Of a DNA stretch of 16,484 bases, positions 14,321-16,484 are shown one piece after another. Below the pieces are notes generated by a model, which saw only the letters and a list, made by a program, of their open reading frames with translations, was not told the origin of the DNA and ran no database searches. The translations under genes were made by a program, and so were the position numbers. The stretch is from an uncultured Thalassospira sp. Its GTDB lineage: Bacteria > Pseudomonadota > Alphaproteobacteria > Rhodospirillales_A > Thalassospiraceae. Within the stretch, counting starts at the first letter, position 1; each line of letters starts with the position of its first letter. The DNA is taken from contig CAMPHD010000027.1 in the NCBI GenBank assembly GCA_946885765.1, positions 1 through 16,484 on the forward strand, read 5' to 3'.

Positions 14321-14370
14321 CGTGGACGGATTTGGACCGCTTGCCACCACGCAAAAAAAGGCTAAGTGGG
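14321..14370 (+). promoter_or_regulatory. SAM-II-like (or SAM-V-like) riboswitch aptamer in the metK leader
   Basis: A 5-bp stem P1 (CGTGG 14321-14325, CCACG 14347-14351) encloses GATTT (14329-14333), a 7-base spacer and TTGC (14341-14344), the order and spacing I remember for the SAM-II aptamer (GAUUU, 7 bases, UUGC). After P1 come an A-rich linker and GCTAA (14361-14365). A pseudoknot is possible: TTGC with GCTAA (C14344-G14361, G14343-C14362) and CCGC (14337-14340) with GTGG (14366-14369). SAM-II and SAM-V share this binding core and are known from alphaproteobacteria upstream of methionine and SAM genes. Position before metK, whose product is SAM, supports feedback control. The match was made by eye; a covariance-model search is decisive. 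Confidence 0.72.
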
Positions 14371-14399
14371 CGCAATTGGTACAGGTCTGTATCGATGCC

Positions 14400-14437
14400 C
14401 TCCGGTCCAGTTTATGGAACTCCTTTTTTCACCGGAG
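14400..14437 (+). promoter_or_regulatory. Expression platform sequestering the metK ribosome-binding site
   Basis: CTCCGGT (14400-14406) is perfectly complementary to ACCGGAG (14431-14437), which contains the metK Shine-Dalgarno GGAG 9 bases before the ATG. The overlapping CGGTCCA (14403-14409) is also perfectly complementary to TGGACCG (14333-14339) inside the aptamer. The two pairings exclude each other. Within the loop, GGTCCA (14404-14409) can also pair with TGGAACT (14415-14421, one bulged A) just before T6 (14424-14429), so transcription termination is a second possible output. Confidence 0.6.
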
Positions 14438-14446
14438 AAGGTTTGA

Positions 14447-15619
14447 ATGTCTCTTTCCGAATATCTTTTTACCAGCGAGTCCGTTTCCGAAGGTCACCCC
14501 GACAAGGTTTGTGATCGCATTTCAGATTCCATCGTTGATGCGTTTCTCGCCGCGGATGAAGATTCGCGCGTTGCTGTCGAAACCCTTGCCACCACGAACC
14601 GTGTGGTTCTGGCAGGCGAAGTTCGCGGCCCCGAAAGCGTTTCCAAGGAAGTGATGGTCGAAGCCGCCCGCGAAGCCATTCGCGCCATCGGCTACGAGCA
14701 GGACGGTTTCCATTGGAAAACGGCCGAAATTGAATGCCACGTCCATGAACAGTCTGCCGATATCGCACAGGGTGTCGATTCTGCTGGTGAAAAAGACCTC
14801 GGTGCGGGCGATCAGGGCATTATGTTCGGCTATGCCTGCGACGAGACGGACGAGCTGATGCCTGCTCCTATCCAGTTCTCGCACCGCATCCTGCGCAAAA
14901 TGGCCGAAGACCGTCATTCCGGCAAATCGGCCCAATTCGGCCCGGATGCCAAAAGTCAGGTCACACTGCGTTATGTCAATGGCAAGCCGGTCGGTGCGAC
15001 CTCGGTTGTGGTATCCACCCAGCATGCCGACGGTTTGAGCCAGGCCGATGTCCGTTCGCTGGTCATGCCCTATATCGAGACGATCCTGCCGGAAGGCTGG
15101 ATGCCGCCGGAAGACGAGATTTATATCAATCCGACGGGCCGTTTTGTTATCGGCGGTCCGGACGGGGATGCCGGTCTGACCGGTCGTAAAATCATTGTCG
15201 ATACCTATGGTGGTGCTGCTCCACATGGTGGCGGTGCGTTTTCAGGTAAAGACCCGACCAAGGTCGACCGTTCTGCGGCTTATGCTGCGCGTTATCTTGC
15301 GAAAAATGTGGTTGCTGCCGGTCTTGCCGAACGTTGCACCATTCAGGTTGCCTATGCGATCGGTATTTCCAAGCCGCTGGCGCTTTATGTGAACAATCAT
15401 GGTACCGGCAATGTGGATGAAATCAAACTGGGCAGCGTTCTGCGCCAGTTGATGGATCTCAGCCCGCGGGGCATTCGTGAACATCTTTCGCTTTGCCGTC
15501 CGATCTATACCCCGACTTCTGCCTATGGCCACTTTGGTCGTCAGGCAGAAGAAGACGGTCGTTTCTCTGGGGAGCGCACCGATCTGGGTGGTGAACTGAA
15601 ATCGGCATTCGGTGCCTGA
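14447..15619 (+). CDS. metK: S-adenosylmethionine synthetase MetK (390 aa)
   Basis: MetK makes S-adenosylmethionine from methionine and ATP in the cytoplasm, usually as a tetramer. The three-fold repeated fold is complete and of normal length. Landmarks are the N-terminal ATP/metal block [18 protein letters not shown] (residues 12-29), the signature [11 protein letters not shown] in the first third and the phosphate-binding [19 protein letters not shown] in the last third, ending in YGHFGR. ATG 14447 has GGAG at 14434-14437 and matches the usual N-terminus (LFTSESV). The gene follows a candidate SAM-sensing leader and is closed by a strong terminator, so it is probably its own transcript. Its product is used by MiaB and TrmB encoded nearby. 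Confidence 0.97.
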   Translation: MSLSEYLFTSESVSEGHPDKVCDRISDSIVDAFLAADEDSRVAVETLATTNRVVLAGEVRGPESVSKEVMVEAAREAIRAIGYEQDGFHWKTAEIECHVHEQSADIAQGVDSAGEKDLGAGDQGIMFGYACDETDELMPAPIQFSHRILRKMAEDRHSGKSAQFGPDAKSQVTLRYVNGKPVGATSVVVSTQHADGLSQADVRSLVMPYIETILPEGWMPPEDEIYINPTGRFVIGGPDGDAGLTGRKIIVDTYGGAAPHGGGAFSGKDPTKVDRSAAYAARYLAKNVVAAGLAERCTIQVAYAIGISKPLALYVNNHGTGNVDEIKLGSVLRQLMDLSPRGIREHLSLCRPIYTPTSAYGHFGRQAEEDGRFSGERTDLGGELKSAFGA

Positions 15620-15657
15620 TTGGCTGAAAAGCCAAAGCACGATTTGCCAAAATCGTG
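15620..15657 (+). repeat. Two short perfect hairpins after metK
   Basis: Immediately after the stop, TTGGCT (15620-15625) and AGCCAA (15630-15635) close a GAAA tetraloop. CACGATTT (15638-15645) and AAATCGTG (15650-15657) close a 4-base GCCA loop. Neither has a T-run, so they are more likely 3'-end protection or processing signals than terminators. Confidence 0.55.
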
Positions 15658-15672
15658 TGACGTGATATGAGG

Positions 15673-15714
15673 CGGGCGGCCCCGATACAAATCCGGGGCC
15701 GCCCGTTTGATTTT
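15673..15714 (+). terminator. Strong Rho-independent terminator between metK and trmB
   Basis: A perfect 12-bp GC-rich stem (CGGGCGGCCCCG 15673-15684, CGGGGCCGCCCG 15694-15705) closes a 9-base loop and is followed by TTTGATTTT. It lies 37 bases before the trmB ATG, so trmB needs readthrough or a start site in the short space that follows. Confidence 0.85.
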
Positions 15715-15750
15715 GAGCCATTTTTCAAACCCGTCCTGACAGTTAAGACA

Positions 15751-16467
15751 ATGCGCAACAGCAATCGCCCGTTACCGACCCCGGATCGTCCGAATTTTTA
15801 TGGCCGTCGCGGCAGCCGCCCGCTCAAGGATTCACGCCGTGCGCTGGTTGACGAGTTGCTGCCGAAAATCGGGATTACCTATCCAGATCAGGCCGGTGTC
15901 GATCCGAACGACTATTTCGGGGAAAAGCATGATCAACTTTGGCTCGAGATCGGCTTTGGCGGTGGCGAACATTTGGCTGGTCAGGCCCAGGCCAATCCGC
16001 AGACCGGCATTATCGGTGCGGAACCATTCATGGACGGCGTCGGAAGCCTTCTGCGCCACCTTGATGAACGCGACCTGACCAATGTCCGGGTCATTGCAGA
16101 CGATTCCCGTCCGCTGCTTTACAAGCTGGTTGATGCCTGCTTTGACCGTGCTTTCCTGTTGTTCCCGGACCCGTGGCCGAAAAAGCGTCATGCGGAACGC
16201 CGTTTTATCGGCCCCAAAAATATTGCTCTTCTGGCGCGTCTTTTGAAAGACGGGGCAGAATTCCGGGTTGCCAGTGATGATATGCAATATATCTCCTGGA
16301 CTCTGCAGCATATGCACAATCACCCGGATTTCGAATGGCTTGCCGAAAGCCCGGAAGACTGGCGCAATCCGCCTGCCGACTGGGTTAAAACCCGGTACGA
16401 GCAAAAGGCGCTCCGTCAAGGCAAGAAATGCAACTATCTGCGTTTCCGTCGACGTGCCCGGAACTGA
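15751..16467 (+). CDS. trmB: tRNA (guanine-N7-)-methyltransferase TrmB (238 aa)
   Basis: TrmB uses SAM to methylate N7 of G46 in the variable loop of many tRNAs. The class I methyltransferase fold is evident: SAM motif I LWLEIGFGGGEHL, then the post-I block GAEPFMDGVGSLL, the family signature LLFPDPWPKKRHAERRFI, and a final block TRYEQKALRQGKKCNYLRF. The length is normal for alphaproteobacterial members. ATG 15751 (MRNSNRPLP) is chosen; an in-frame ATG at 15667 would put 28 extra codons across the terminator hairpin and has no family support. Only a weak purine-rich site (TTAAGAC) precedes the start. The gene order metK-trmB is common in alphaproteobacteria, where rimP and nusA often follow; the window ends 17 bases after the stop. 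Confidence 0.95.
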   Translation: MRNSNRPLPTPDRPNFYGRRGSRPLKDSRRALVDELLPKIGITYPDQAGVDPNDYFGEKHDQLWLEIGFGGGEHLAGQAQANPQTGIIGAEPFMDGVGSLLRHLDERDLTNVRVIADDSRPLLYKLVDACFDRAFLLFPDPWPKKRHAERRFIGPKNIALLARLLKDGAEFRVASDDMQYISWTLQHMHNHPDFEWLAESPEDWRNPPADWVKTRYEQKALRQGKKCNYLRFRRRARN

Positions 16468-16484
16468 AACCTGCGATAATAAGC

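Noticed and set aside
14021..14365. Open frames of about 110 codons across the XRE-metK gap
   Set aside because: They overlap the terminator and the structured leader, lack ribosome-binding sites and show no protein family features.
14195..14446. A Rhodobacterales-type SAM/SAH riboswitch in the metK leader
   Set aside because: The motif order seen (GATTT, TTGC, GCTAA within a pseudoknot) fits SAM-II/SAM-V; I could not find the SAM/SAH conserved segments.
15667..15750. An upstream ATG extending trmB by 28 codons
   Set aside because: The extension is encoded by the terminator hairpin and has no family counterpart or ribosome-binding site.
1..16484. Mobile elements, CRISPR arrays, tRNA or rRNA genes
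   Set aside because: No spaced direct-repeat array, transposase, terminal inverted repeats or tRNA-like cloverleaf was noticed on reading both strands.

Overview
The window reads as chromosomal DNA of an alphaproteobacterium, probably a marine Rhodospirillales member of the Thalassospira type; the genus is an inference from protein style and moderate GC, not from a search. The support is the gene order (tsaB-rimI, a Fur/Mur-type regulator without the CxxC zinc motif, miaB-ybeZ-ybeY-corC-lnt, an XRE regulator, metK, trmB) and the presence of olsBA. No mobile element, CRISPR array, tRNA or rRNA gene was seen. Layout: (1) 1-3018 holds the distal part of a sugar ABC importer operon, two GtsB/GtsC-like permeases and a MalK-type ATPase, entered through a strong hairpin terminator that probably follows an upstream binding-protein gene. 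(2) 3056-3613 is a D-Ala-D-Ala dipeptidase on the minus strand, only 19 bases from the divergent tsaB-rimI pair. (3) A small TusA-like gene (minus) diverges from fur/mur (plus). (4) olsB-olsA, ornithine-lipid synthesis, overlap by four bases and end in a terminator. (5) miaB-ybeZ-ybeY-corC-lnt form a tightly overlapping operon for tRNA thiomethylation, rRNA maturation and quality control, and lipoprotein acylation. (6) An XRE regulator, then metK and trmB. The genes fit together as housekeeping RNA modification (TsaB t6A, RimI, MiaB, YbeY, TrmB), methyl-donor supply (MetK makes the SAM used by MiaB and TrmB) and envelope building (OlsBA, Lnt). The most interesting element is the 313-base gap before metK. 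It contains a pseudoknot-forming sequence closely resembling the SAM-II (or related SAM-V) aptamer. Downstream is a segment that can pair either with the aptamer or with the metK Shine-Dalgarno sequence, a plausible feedback switch on SAM synthesis. Other notable points: a promoter-like TATAAT followed by a terminator in the miaB leader, a rare-codon AT-rich 3' end of lnt that probably hides the promoter of the XRE gene, and the back-to-back ribosome-binding sites between the dipeptidase gene and tsaB.
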